Source of the DNA: Spiroplasma floricola 23-6
GTDB taxonomy: Bacteria; Bacillota_I; Bacilli_A; Mycoplasmatales; Mycoplasmataceae
DNA length: 64,000 nt
Direction of reading: 5' to 3'
NCBI RefSeq assembly: GCF_002813555.1
Contig: NZ_CP025057.1
Location: 1,104,001 to 1,168,000, forward strand
The notes beneath the pieces were generated by a model. It worked only from the letters and a program-made list of their open reading frames with translations. It made no database searches and was not told where the DNA came from. Position numbers and translations under genes: made by a program. Below are positions 54,351 through 64,000 of this stretch, one piece after another. How positions within the stretch are numbered: the stretch's first letter is position 1; each line of letters starts with the position of its first letter.

Positions 54351-55064
54351 TTATTTTTTTAAATTAAATAATGAATTTGGTGGAGTCACTCCTCTTTTAA
54401 AAATTCTTAAACTTAAGCTCTTTTTTGAATTTATTATTTGCTGAATAAATAAATTTTTTTCAAAAACCTCTTTAAATTTAATTTTTATTTTACTAAAAAT
54501 TAAATATGGCATATTTACAAATTTTGTATCATTTTCCTCTTCAATAAAATTTTTAAATACTGCAAAAAATATTTTTTCACTTATATTTAACTTTACAACT
54601 TTTCTCAAACGGTTAAAAATTAAATTTAAAGAAATAATTATAATTGAAAAGAAAATAATAGAAACTAAAGAAAAAATTAACAAAATCTCTAAATTAATAA
54701 TTTTTTGATTATCTTTTCAAATATAATCAAATGCTTGTGCTTCTGTTGAAATAAAAATAGGTACTGAAATTATAATAAGTTTGAAAAAATCACTTAAAAA
54801 ATTACCCCTTGCTAGGAATTTAAATGTTTTTATTTCATAAAAAGTTCTTTTTAAATGAGAAATAATAATTGATGATTCAATTATTATTCACAAGCATAAA
54901 GCTGTTATTATTATTGTATTTATAATTGATGCTATTTGAATTACTTGATAAAATTTATAATTCCCTTTAGCATATGAAATTGAGATAAATAAGATACTTA
55001 AATGCATGATTACAAATAAAATATATACATTTTTAGCAATTTTTTTATTTATTGAATGCTTCAT
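54351..55064 (-). CDS. Small polytopic membrane protein paired with permease 2
   Basis: 237 residues, four hydrophobic helices (12-30, 45-68, 95-115, 130-155), then a soluble part ending KRGVTPPNSLFNLKK. Counterpart of 49111-49812, whose C-terminus also has a TPP motif. SD AGAGGTAC. It lies 24 nt before permease 2 and is probably co-transcribed. Unknown function. Confidence 0.65.
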
Positions 55065-55343
55065 TTTTGAGTACCTCTACTATTTTATATGATAACACTA
55101 TAAGGTTGAAAATCAAATCTGGTTTATAATAATATTTTCTACTAAAACTTATAAAAAATAAAAAAATGTGCTAAGCACATTTTAGTCAGTTAACTGTAAG
55201 CAAAATTTATTATATACCTTTTCCTTCTTGTTCTACTAAAACTTATGCAAAAAAGATAAACTAATAAAGATTATTTACTTCTTATTTTTTGGTATATTTA
55301 AGTTCTCTTAACTGACTTAAATATATATTACACTAAAAAATAA
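55065..55343. other. Gene-free region with inverted and direct repeats
   Basis: About 280 bp with no gene. Inverted arms AGTCAGTTAA (55184-55193) and TTAACTGACT (55308-55317) enclose about 115 bp; the block CTACTAAAACTTAT occurs twice (about 55139 and 55235). It could be a small RNA, a short remnant of a mobile element or promoter DNA of the permease operon. Confidence 0.35.
55163..55183. terminator. Palindromic terminator in the truA/permease gap
   Basis: AAAATGTGC/GCACATTTT with TAA loop, AT-rich on both sides; can act in either direction. Confidence 0.6.
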
Positions 55344-56081
55344 TTAATAGTCTATTTTTTTTAAAATAAGTCCTTCTGGATTTGCTATAAAAGGCATTTT
55401 TTCTTCTCTCATATTTAGAACATTTTCAATTTTTTTAAAGTTAATTTTATTTAAACTATAAGCAATAGAGGCACCAACAATCATTCTTATTTGATATCTT
55501 ATAAAACCTTTAGCTTTAAACGTTATTGTGAAAATATCTTTTTCTAAATTTGTTTCAATTGAATTAATCGTTCTTTTAGTCTCAATTAACTCTTTTTCTT
55601 CAATTTTTAAACCTGAGAAATTATAAAAATCATAAGTTCCTATAAATATATTTAAAGCTTCTTTCAATTTAAATAAATCAAGTTTGTTATTTGGTGAAAA
55701 ATAATATCTATTTTCAAAAACATTATTTTCCCCTAAATTGATTTTATATTCATAAGTTTTCTCTTTACAATTTCTAACTCTAAAATCTTTTGCTATTTCT
55801 TTTACATTTAAAATTTTAATGCCCAAAGGAAGACTTCTATTAAGTGCATTTAAAAACCCTTGTACATTTGGTTTAAAATTTAGTTCTACTCATGCTTTTT
55901 GATCTTGTGCATGAACTCCTGAATCAGTTTTTGAGGCTCCCACTATTCTAAATATTGAGTTTCGTGCAACTCGCGAAATTGCAGATTCTAATTCTCCTTG
56001 AATAGTTGATTGATTTTTTTGTTTAGCTCAACCACAAAAATCAGTTCCATCATATTGAATTGTAAATAAATAATAATACAT
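55344..56081 (-). CDS. truA: tRNA pseudouridine synthase A
   Basis: 245 residues. YLFTIQYDGTDFCGWAKQ at the start, the catalytic box ASKTDSGVHA (Asp near 53), DFRVRNCKEKTYEYKI, and FKAKGFIRYQIRMIVGA toward the end: the TruA pattern. Canonical 'GRTDxGVHA' is SKTDSGVHA here, retaining the catalytic Asp. It modifies uridines 38-40 in the tRNA anticodon arm. Trp codons by UGA. Last gene of the ecf operon, starting 11 nt after ecfT. Confidence 0.96.
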
Positions 56082-56092
56082 ATTAATAAATT

Positions 56093-56992
56093 TTAAGAAA
56101 ATAGAATGCTATCTATTCTAGGAATTTGTAATAGGTTTTCAAGTGAAGGAATATTAATATAACAAATTAAAGCTGAAAATACACCTATTCCTAATATAAA
56201 AATAACTATATCTAAAATTCTAAACTTAACTTGTCTATATCTTGTTCTTTTTGCATGTGGATCATATCCTCTTGAATCCATCGCATATGCTAAATCCTCA
56301 GCTTTTTGGAAAGCAGAAACTAGTAAAGGAATTATTAAAGAAGTCATTGATTTAGCTTTATCAACTAATTTACCATTTTTAAAGTCAATACCTCTTGAAG
56401 ATTGAGCTTTCATAATTCTTCCTGCTTCATCAATTAAAGTAGGAATCATTCTTAAGGCAATTGAAATAATTGTTGAAAAAATATAAACAGGTATTCCAAT
56501 TAGTTTTAATGGTCATAATAAATCTTCAATAGCTAAAGTTAATTCCAAAGGTTGTGTTGTTCCAGTCAATATTGTAGTTAATGTAATCATTAAGAATATT
56601 CTAATTGTCATATATAAAGCTGAATATAATGCTTTTTCTGAAAAACAAAATGCTTTTCATTTATAAATATAACCAAAGCTATTTGCACCTGTATTATATC
56701 CTCCATCAGCAAGATTTGAGAAGTTTTCTGGCCTTAGCATGAATATATTTATAAGTATAAGAACTATAAAAATAAATGTTATTGGAAAAAACAATTTAAA
56801 CAACATTTTAAAACTTAATTTACTTACAGCATACATTAAGAATATAAATGTAGCAATTAAAACAAATCCTGTATATCCTATAGGAAAAAATACAACAACA
56901 ATTAAAGCAATAATCATAAATAATTTTAACCTTGGGTCCATTTTATGAATCATTGAATTATACGGCATATATCTACCAAATACCATTCTCAT
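56093..56992 (-). CDS. ecfT: Energy-coupling factor transmembrane protein EcfT
   Basis: 299 residues with N-terminal GRYMPYNSMIHKMDPRLK, several membrane helices (25-110, 150-200, C-terminal), and the two coupling Ala/Ser-Arg-Gly motifs KAQSSRGID (about 200) and YAMDSRGYD (about 235). EcfT couples the EcfA ATPases to vitamin-binding S components. Two UGA-Trp join the frame. The S component gene is elsewhere. Gap of 18 nt to ecfA2. Confidence 0.95.
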
Positions 56993-57010
56993 TATTAATT
57001 TTCTCCTTTC

Positions 57011-58228
57011 CTATTTTCTTTTAGATTTAATTGCTTTTGCAAGCTCTTCTACTGTTCTAAATTCAACGTTTGTAATATCTAATCCTGCATCTTTTAATTT
57101 ATGTGCAAGTTTATATAATTTTGGTGGTTCAATTTCTATTTTTTTCAACAATTCTGAGTTTGAGAAGATTTCAAAAGGTGATCCTTTTGAGATAACTTTT
57201 CCTTTATGCATTACAATAACTTCATCAGCTATTTGCAACACATGATCCATATTATGAGTTACAATAATAATTCTTTTTCCATTTTCTTTATTTAGTCTAT
57301 AGAATAAATTCATAAAATCTTCTTCACCTTGTGGATCTAAACCTCCAGTTGGTTCATCTAAAACTAATGTATTTCCATTCATTGCAATAATTCCTGCTAT
57401 TGCCACACGACGTTTTTGTCCCCCACTTAAATCAAATGGACTTCTTTTTACATAATCTTCCGGTAAATCTACCATCCTTAATAATTCAGGAACTTTTTCA
57501 AAACTTTCTTTTTTATTTGCTCCTAAATTAATTGGACCAAATGAGATATCTTTTTCAATTGTATCTTGAAACAATTGATATTCAGGAAATTGAAATACTA
57601 AGCCAACTTCTCTTCTTAACTCTTTTACTTGTTTAATTTTTTTAGTGGAAGCAGGTATTTGGAAATTCCCAATAATTGTTCTACCTGTTTCTGTTACTAA
57701 TAAACCATTTGTTAATTGAATTAAAGTAGATTTACCACTACCTGTCATACCAATTACTGCTGTAATTTTACCTTCTTGTATTGTTAAATCAGTACCATTT
57801 AATGCCCTAAATTCAAAAGGAGAATTTTTACTATATGTATATGAAACTGAATCAAATTTAATTTCTCCATTAAAGTCTCATTTTGGTTCAGTTGCAATAT
57901 TCATTTTTCTTTTGAATTCTTTTTTATTAGCTGAGTTTTTTTCAGATATATTTTCATATCATTTTTTAACTTCATTTACTCTTTCTGGTATTAATTGTTT
58001 ATCATTTTTTATATAATCTTTAATTTCTTTTTGATATTGTTTTTGATTTTTTTGATCATTTTTTATTAAAAGAGAGATTTCTTTATGTTTTTCTTTTCGC
58101 TTTTTAGCATCTTTTTTTTGTTTTATAGAAAGTTCTTTAGTATGTTGTTTATGCTCAGCTTTAGCTTCTTTTTTATCAGCTAATAATTTTGCCTTTTTCT
58201 CTGGTGACATTTTTCTTATTTTTGACAT
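57011..58228 (-). CDS. ecfA2: Energy-coupling factor ATPase EcfA2 with N-terminal extension
   Basis: 405 residues. Residues 1-125 are a highly charged Lys/Glu coiled coil ([14 protein letters not shown]...), then [19 protein letters not shown] (A-loop Tyr), Walker [10 protein letters not shown] (about 160), [10 protein letters not shown] (Q-loop), [14 protein letters not shown] signature, [10 protein letters not shown] and the switch His in VTHNM. The ATPase domain is complete; the extension is unusual in length. Overlaps the ecfA1 stop by 13 nt. One UGA-Trp joins extension and core, so the fusion is genuine in code 4. Confidence 0.94.
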
Positions 58229-59415
58229 ATATTTTTCACCAACTCTTCCAAATTTGCACTTCCTGAGATTTTCATTCCTTCATTTTGAAGTGCTTCTTCA
58301 ATTTGGGCAACAAAAGGAATATCTAAATGAATAGATCTTAAAAATTCTTTTTCACTTAGTATTTCTTTTGGTGATCCAAATTTTACTAATTCCCCTTTAT
58401 TCATAACCATAACTTTATCTGCATTTAAAATTTCATCCATATCATGAGTTATTGAAAAAATTGTTTTTTCTCTTGTATTTTTTAATTCCACCATGATTTC
58501 TTTAACTTCACTTTTTCCTTTTGGATCAAGCATACTTGTTGCTTCATCAAAGATTAAAATGTCAGGAGATAATGCTAAAGCTGATGCAATAGCAACTCTT
58601 TGTTTTTGTCCCCCACTTAACATTAAAGGCTCATGATCAAGATAGTCTTGCATTCTAACTTTTTTAGCCGCATTCATTATAATATGAGGCATTTTTGATG
58701 GTTCAATTCTTCTATTTTCTAAACCAAATGCAATATCATCTCTAACTGTAGAACCAATAAATTGATTATCCGGATTTTGAAAAACAATTCCTAAGAATTT
58801 ACGAATCATATTTATATTATTTCTCGTAACTTTATTTCCATAAACTTCTATTGATCCATTTGTTGGTTGTAAAACTCCTATTATTATTTTTGATAAAGTT
58901 GATTTACCACTACCATTATGACCTATAATTGCTACATAATCTCCGTGTTTAATTTCAACACTAACACCATTCACAGCAAATGGATGTCCTTCTCTATATC
59001 TGAATTTAATATTATTTAATTTAAGAGCAATATCTGATAGTTGAGCAAGTTGTCCCCCATGTCCTCTATCTTTTATTGCAACTTTTGATTCTTTATATAT
59101 AAAAACAGCAAGTTTATAGTCCTCAAATAATTTTCAATACTCTTTTGAATTTTTGCTTACAGTTTTTAATTTGGCTTTTGATTCTTTTACATTTTCTAAA
59201 AAGAAACTATTGTCAGTTATTTCTTTATATTCTTTTTTTATTGTTTTGTATTCATTTTCTGCATTTTTTACAAAATCAATATCTACCTCTCGCTTAGAGA
59301 ATTTGCTTCTTGCGATAATCATTTTTTGACTTGCACGAACTAATTTATCATTATATTCATTCAATTTAAGTCTAAAATCATTCAATTTTTCAGTTGCATT
59401 TAAATTTGTTGACAT
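58216..59415 (-). CDS. ecfA1: Energy-coupling factor ATPase EcfA1 with N-terminal extension
   Basis: 399 residues. Residues 1-120 form a charged coiled-coil extension ([15 protein letters not shown]..., with [11 protein letters not shown] and [17 protein letters not shown]), then [17 protein letters not shown], Walker [10 protein letters not shown] (about 170), [32 protein letters not shown] and the ITHDM switch. Forms the EcfA1-EcfA2 heterodimer with the gene below. Start ATG at 59415 after AGAGGTAATG; first gene of the operon. The extension is comparable in charge and length to that of EcfA2. Confidence 0.94.
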
Positions 59416-59502
59416 AGCATTACCTCTCATACATTAATCATTATATCAAATATAAATATTTAAAAGTACTTAATTATAAAAAATATAAATAAGTCTAATA
59501 AA

Positions 59503-59528
59503 AAATAGCTAATTATTTAGCTATTTTT
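59503..59528 (-). terminator. Terminator at the 3' end of the 59513-60022 gene
   Basis: AAAAATAGCTAA/TTTAGCTATTTTT stem spanning the stop codon; T-rich tail on the minus strand. Confidence 0.7.
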
Positions 59529-60022
59529 CTAATTAAATTATAATACAAAGCATATGAAACTATATCAGTTTTAGTTTTTTTGTATATTAATTCAAATTGA
59601 TTTTCTTGAAAATTAAACTTTATATGTCCAACTTTTCCAAAAACTTTTGCTCCCTCAAAATAAGCTTTCTTAAGTTGTGAAGTTTGATATTTTTTTCAAG
59701 TTCCATTTATTTCTAACTTAATCTCATTTTTTATTCGTAAAACCTTAAATGATTTAAGTATTTCACCATTACATACAAATCCAAAATCAGTTAAATCAAT
59801 TAGTGTATTATTATAGCCAATATAAGAGTTTAATAAATTATTGTTTCTATAAGAGAAAATAAGTCCTAATATTGCAGTTAATATTGATCCTATTAAAGCA
59901 CAAATAACTATTATAACTTGATTTGAATAATTAGAATCTAGTTTTACTTGAGTTAATAAAATCATTGATCCTATTAAAGTAAAAATAAATATTAATTCAT
60001 AAACTATTACAGTTTTTCCCAT
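59513..60022 (-). CDS. Small two-helix membrane protein
   Basis: 169 residues: helices at about 5-25 and 35-58, then a soluble C-terminal domain with LIDLTDFGFVCNGE, FKVLRIKNEIKLEI and FEGAKVFGKVGHIKF. It may be a membrane-anchored sensor or PH-like domain by composition, but no family is certain. Several UGA-Trp and a start after a clear ATG; ends in the hairpin at 59503-59528. Confidence 0.58.
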
Positions 60023-60047
60023 ATTATAGCTTGTTATAAAAGTTAAG

Positions 60048-60239
60048 TTATAAAAGAAAAAAAATAATAATAGTTAAAATTATAGCAATGATTTTAAATC
60101 TTGAGAAAATTTCATTTATATAAGAACTTGCCATAGGAAGCAAAATAATCAATGGAATTAATATAAGTAATTGAATTCATATTGCAGATCTATATTTTGC
60201 AAATATATTATCAATTCTTCTCTTTTTTTTACTTTTCAC
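60048..60239 (-). CDS. Small membrane protein, GTG start
   Basis: 63 residues (MKSKKKRRIDNIF with GTG start), basic N-terminus and two hydrophobic stretches to the C-terminus (IIFFLL). It starts 2 nt beyond the stop of the TauE-like gene and is closed upstream by an in-frame TAA. No clear SD; could be coupled to the preceding gene. Moderate certainty that it is expressed. Confidence 0.42.
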
Positions 60240-60241
60240 TG

Positions 60242-61940
60242 TTATTTATATACACTTTTTAGATTATTAAATTTAATTTCTTGATTTTTTCTTATTGCTT
60301 TTACAGAATCTAGAAACATTGTTACTGATGAATAAAATATAACAATAATAACAATTCACAATAAGATTTTTTTAAATTCAACTTCACTTAATCCAAGACC
60401 ATATTTAATTCCCATAAATAGAACTAAAAAAGAGATGAAATTTCCTAAAATTCCTCCTATCATTAATGATACAGAGAGTTTTGGAACATAATTCTTATCT
60501 TTTACAAATTTAAATGTTGATACTGGCATTAGAAAGGCACATGCACCCATCATAATTGGATATGCAGCTCCCCCATCCATTCCTAGCAAACTGATAACAG
60601 CAAGAGCTGGAGCATATAGACCAACTCCAAAGCTCATAAGAGCACCTAAAATTAAGAAAGCAAAAGTGGCTATATAAAATTTCAGATCGCTTAAAGAAAA
60701 TCCTGTAACACCTTCACCACTATTAATTAAAGCAACACTTGGGTGACTTAATAACATAAGCAAAGCACTTATGAATAAAACTACTGCCATTGCTGTTTTA
60801 ATAAATAATTTATTTACCTTATTGGCAACAGCAGCTCCTATATAACTTCCAATTACAGCAGCTATGATTAAAACAATAAGAGTTAAAATATCTACTTTAA
60901 TAACAGATATCATAATTAAAGCTTGCAAAATTATAGGTAAAACATAACCAGCATTTAAAGTTCCAGGTATTTTTTTATCATCTTCAATTAATCCTATTGT
61001 ATTTGAAATTGATATGGTTGGAGCAAATGCCCCTACTCCAAATAATCCTAACAGACCTACAAATAGTGAACTAAAGAAACCCTTATTCATAGGATATTTT
61101 CTTTCTTTTGCAAGACTAGTTTTTGCATTAATAACAATAAAACAGGTTGTTATCAATCCCAAAACAACTAAAAGCATTGAAATAATAAATGCTGGTAGTG
61201 CTTCTTTATTAAAAGTGGAGTAATTTTGGTCTGTATTTGGTAAATAAACTGCATAATTTAGTGCTAGGGTTGTTGCCATTACAAGTGGAACTATAATTAG
61301 TGGAATAACAATAAATAAAGTTTTACTTATTGAACTTTTAGATGATAAGTATTTATTTTTTGCTTCTAAAAGCTCTTTATTATATTTTTTAAAAATTTCT
61401 TCTAATTTAAGCTCAAAATTTCTTTTTTGTTTTATTAAAGCACCTTTAGTGGATAAGTTTTCAGTTGATTTAATAAATTCTTTTAATAATTTTCTTTTTT
61501 TATATCAAAACTCTTCTTTAACTTTTTTTAAGTTTTGTTTGCTAGTTTTTGATAAGATTTCTTTTCTATTTTTAGATAGTTTTTTTAATTCTCCTCTCTC
61601 TTATTTTTAAAAGGTTTAAATAATCTTGACTATCTTTTTCAGAATGTTTAATTGCCTTAATTTGCTTTATAGTTAAGGTATTTTCATATTTAAGTTTTTT
61701 TACTTCTTCTTTATATTTTGATAAAACTTCTAAATAAGTAATCTTATTTTTTAATCTAATTTCTTTTAATTCCTTACTTTTTTTTAACTTTGAAAACTCA
61801 GTTAACATTTTATCTGATTCTATAAGTTCATTATTAAGTTTTGTTGATAAAATAGCAATTTCAGTTTTAGTTCTTTCAGCTTGTTCAACTTTTTTAGCAA
61901 TCTGATCATCTAAATCATAAATTTGTTTTTCAATTTTCAT
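60242..61940 (-). CDS. TauE/SafE-like permease with N-terminal coiled coil, frameshifted at an A7 run
   Basis: Two frames meet near 61575: 61572-61940 (122 residues, charged coiled coil) and a downstream frame running to 60242 that encodes another coiled-coil stretch, then about eight membrane helices. The membrane part has GLFGVGAFAPTISISNTIG and GALMSFGVGLYAPALAVISLLGMDGGAAYPIMMG, the duplicated 'G-x-G...P' halves of TauE/SafE (TSUP) permeases for sulphur-type anions. The first ATG in the permease frame is at 61279, with no SD; reading A6 instead of A7 at about 61578-61584 joins both frames smoothly. Possibly mutated, slippage-dependent or a consensus error. Confidence 0.72.
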
Positions 61941-61974
61941 TTTAATTTCTTCCTTTATACTCTTATATCTTTTT

Positions 61975-62781
61975 TTATTTTTTTGAAGTTGCTTTTTTAT
62001 CAGCAGCTTTAAGACATTTTTTTATGATGTTCTCAAATCCATCATTATCTAAAACTTTTTGTCCTTCAATTGTTGATCCATTTGGTACACAGATTTGATT
62101 CACCATTGTTCTTAGATCAATTCCAGAATTAGCACAATTTTTAATGCTTCCAATTACAGCAGTTTCTACAATTCTATAAGCTTGTTCTTTTTCAAATCCC
62201 TTTTCGATTGCATAGTCTGTGATTGCTTTAAAAAAAGAAATCACATAAGATGGTAAACACCCTGAAATTGCAGTAAGTGTACCAAATTTAACTTCTTCAA
62301 TAATTTCAACTATTCCACAATTTTGAAACATTTCCACAACAAAATCTATTTTTTCTTTTGATGCATCTTTATGTGCAATAGCTGTAACTGATTCTCTTAT
62401 TGACGCGTTCATATTTGGCATCATTCTTATAATTGTTAAATCTTTTTGATTTTTAAAGTTAGATTCTAATCGTTCTATATCAACAGCATTTGCCATAGAT
62501 ACAATAGTTCTTCATTTTAAGTTTAATTTATCTAATTGAGAACATAAAGAATCAATAGCATCTGGTCTTGTTCCAATTACAATAACATCAATTCCTTCTG
62601 ATTCAATTTCCTCAAGTGAATTAATAGCTGTTAATTTATCTAATGAGTTAACAATTTTATCTTGTAAATCCTTAAAAGCATCATATCCATATATTTTTGC
62701 TTTAAAATTATTATTTGCAAGAATTCCTTTTACTAGTGAAGAACCCATATGTCCTAATCCAATAAACAAAATTTTTTTCAT
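61975..62781 (-). CDS. proC: Pyrroline-5-carboxylate reductase-like protein
   Basis: 268 residues. N-terminal NADP fold ILFIGLGHMGSSLVKGI, VIVIGTRPDAI, RIMPNMNAS-type MMPNMNASIRESVTAIA (about 115-130) and a helical dimerisation domain with KQAYRIVETAVIGSI, the P5CR order. The usual GSGPAY motif reads GCLPSY, so the substrate or activity may be altered. UGA-Trp joins both parts. SD is unusually GGGGGTATTT, which precedes ATG 62781; longer frames lack an SD. Confidence 0.85.
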
Positions 62782-62850
62782 AAATACCCCCAAATATTAT
62801 AAACCTTTCATTAGAAACTTTTTTAATCAAAGCAAATTAAAAAAAAAAAA

Positions 62851-62872
62851 AAAAACACCAAATAGTGTTTTT
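62851..62872 (-). terminator. Terminator of rplQ
   Basis: AAAAACAC/GTGTTTTT stem directly followed, on the minus strand, by a T run of about 14 nt; 22 nt beyond the rplQ stop. Confidence 0.85.
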
Positions 62873-62893
62873 AATTATGCTAAGAGTTTTTAA

Positions 62894-63253
62894 TTAAACT
62901 AACTCTATGATACACATTGGTGCATTATCACCACGACGGTTATCCAATTTAAGAATTCTTGTATAACCACCTTCTCTTGTTTTAAATCTTTTTGCGATTG
63001 TTGTAAACAATTTTTGTAATGCAGTTTCTTTTTCTGAAGCATCAACATGTCTTAATCAAGCAGCTGCTTGTCTACGAGCATGTAAATCTCCTCTTTTACC
63101 AAGTGTAACCATTTTGTCAAAGTGTTGTCTTAATTCTTTAGCTCTTGTTTCAGTGATTTCTAATCTTTCTGAAATAATTAGCTCAGTAGTTAAGTTTCTC
63201 ATTAATGCAACTCTTCAAGCAGTATTTTTACCTCTTTTTTGAATGTATGACAT
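62894..63253 (-). CDS. rplQ: Ribosomal protein L17
   Basis: 119 residues: [75 protein letters not shown] and ending IELV, a complete L17. Downstream of rpoA as in almost all bacteria; SD GAAGAGGTG. UGA-Trp present. Confidence 0.98.
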
Positions 63254-63269
63254 ATAACTACACCTCTTC

Positions 63270-64000
63270 CTAATCTTGTTTAAAAGTTAGTCCTAATTGA
63301 ACCACTTTATCTTTTATTTCTTTTAATGATTTTCTACCCAAGTTTCTGATTTCTTGAATATCATCTTCTGTACGTGATACTAAATCACGCAATGAGTTGA
63401 TGTTTGCTCTTTTTAAACAGTTTAAACTTCTTTGTGTAAAGTCTAGATCTTCAATTAAGCGATCTAATTCTTTTTCATCTTCTTCGTTTGTTGCACCAAT
63501 AACATTTAAATCATTAATTTCGTCATTTAAATTAACAAAGAATTGTAAGTGTTCTACTAAGATTTTTGCAGCTGTTGCTACTGCATCACTTGCTGTAACT
63601 GTTCCATCAGTTTCAACTTCTAAAATTAACTTTTCTAAATCTACTGATTTACCAATTTTTGTTGCATCTACATTATAAGAAACTCTAACAATTGGAGAAT
63701 AATTTGAATCAATTGTAATTGCATCTACAACTAATTTTTCTTTTTTATTTTCTTTAAATGATCTATAACCTCTTGAGTTTTTTGCAAATAAAGTTAAATC
63801 TAAAACTCCTCCATCTGCTATTGTACAAATATGTAGTTTTGGATTTATAATTTCAACTCCTGTAGGGACAATAATATCTCCTGCAGTGATTGCTCCTACT
63901 CTTGTTGAATTAACTTTTAATTCAACAACTTCATCATCTTCAAATATTTTTGTATCAATTTTTAAAGCTAATTTTTTTAAATTTAATATAATTCTACTTA
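63270..64000 (-). CDS. rpoA: RNA polymerase alpha subunit, 3' part
   Basis: 243 codons plus the stop; the 5' end lies beyond the window. Visible are the assembly domain (VGAITAGDIIVPTGVEIINP, LTLFAKNSRGYRSF, SPIVRVSYNVDATKIG, TDGTVTASDAVATAAKIL) and the C-terminal helix-hairpin-helix domain (RSLNCLKRANINSLRDL, EDDIQEIRNLGRKSL) ending LGLTFKQD. The C-terminal domain contacts UP elements and activators. Overlaps no other gene; rplQ follows 17 nt later. Confidence 0.97.
   Translation of the reverse strand, partial: SRIILNLKKLALKIDTKIFEDDEVVELKVNSTRVGAITAGDIIVPTGVEIINPKLHICTIADGGVLDLTLFAKNSRGYRSFKENKKEKLVVDAITIDSNYSPIVRVSYNVDATKIGKSVDLEKLILEVETDGTVTASDAVATAAKILVEHLQFFVNLNDEINDLNVIGATNEEDEKELDRLIEDLDFTQRSLNCLKRANINSLRDLVSRTEDDIQEIRNLGRKSLKEIKDKVVQLGLTFKQD

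Noticed and set aside
62839-62855. Long A run as a phase-variable tract
   Set aside because: It lies outside coding sequence and forms the T-tail of the rplQ terminator on the minus strand.
1-64000. Numerous short ORFs ending at TGA as pseudogene fragments
   Set aside because: Conserved proteins such as L13, LDH, EcfT and AckA read through TGA at Trp positions, so UGA is Trp in this organism.

Overview
The window comes from a mollicute, most likely an Entomoplasma/Mesoplasma/Spiroplasma-type organism. It is strongly AT-rich, and UGA is read as Trp throughout: conserved Trp positions in L13, LDH, ProC, RpoA-neighbour L17, EcfT and the conjugation ATPases are UGA. Wall-less style lipoproteins are present, and the housekeeping order rpoA-rplQ ... 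ecfA1-ecfA2-ecfT-truA and rplM-rpsI fits this group. Nearly every gene is on the minus strand; coaX is the only clear plus-strand gene. CDS coordinates here were rebuilt by reading UGA as Trp.

Positions 1 to about 28.6 kb hold a conjugative element (ICE or integrated conjugative plasmid) that runs off the left edge. From its right end leftward it carries: (i) a DnaC-like ATPase followed by a cassette resembling the PRTRC (ParB-related, ThiF-related) system, with an E1-like ThiF protein, an E2-like protein B, a candidate ubiquitin-like protein C and ParB; (ii) a train of tiny overlapping genes, several with CxxC zinc-ribbon pairs; (iii) a type IA topoisomerase; (iv) two decayed genes (an NPPY methyltransferase and a DnaC-like ATPase); (v) a GATC-type (DpnII-like) methyltransferase fused in one frame to its restriction endonuclease; (vi) the transfer genes: MOBP-like relaxase, small membrane protein, TraG/VirD4, TraE/VirB4, and at the left edge a pilin-like protein and a VirB6/TrbL-like membrane protein; and (vii) lipoproteins and coiled-coil proteins, including a tandemly duplicated lipoprotein unit. 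Two dispersed signals tie the element together. One is a 16-bp palindrome (TTTTCCCnnGGGAAAA, seven copies) just upstream of operons. The other is a double-hairpin terminator module (seven copies) whose two hairpins share complementary arms.

Positions 29.0 to 30.7 kb hold two unknown genes, followed by tRNA-His(GUG), a plausible insertion site for the element.

Positions 30.9 to 64 kb are chromosome: a giant pyruvate-dehydrogenase E2-like protein whose catalytic His appears replaced by Gln; a DUF1600-like membrane protein; pta-ackA (acetate/ATP); coaD and a divergent coaX (coenzyme A); a lysophospholipase-like hydrolase; ldh; rplM-rpsI; a block of two very large FtsX-type permeases with lipoproteins and paired small membrane proteins but no ABC ATPase; truA; ecfT-ecfA2-ecfA1 (vitamin uptake energising module with unusual N-terminal extensions); a TauE/SafE-like permease with a frameshift; proC; rplQ; and the 3' part of rpoA. 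Several genes are interrupted at runs of seven A/T. These could be decay, programmed frameshifting or consensus errors.
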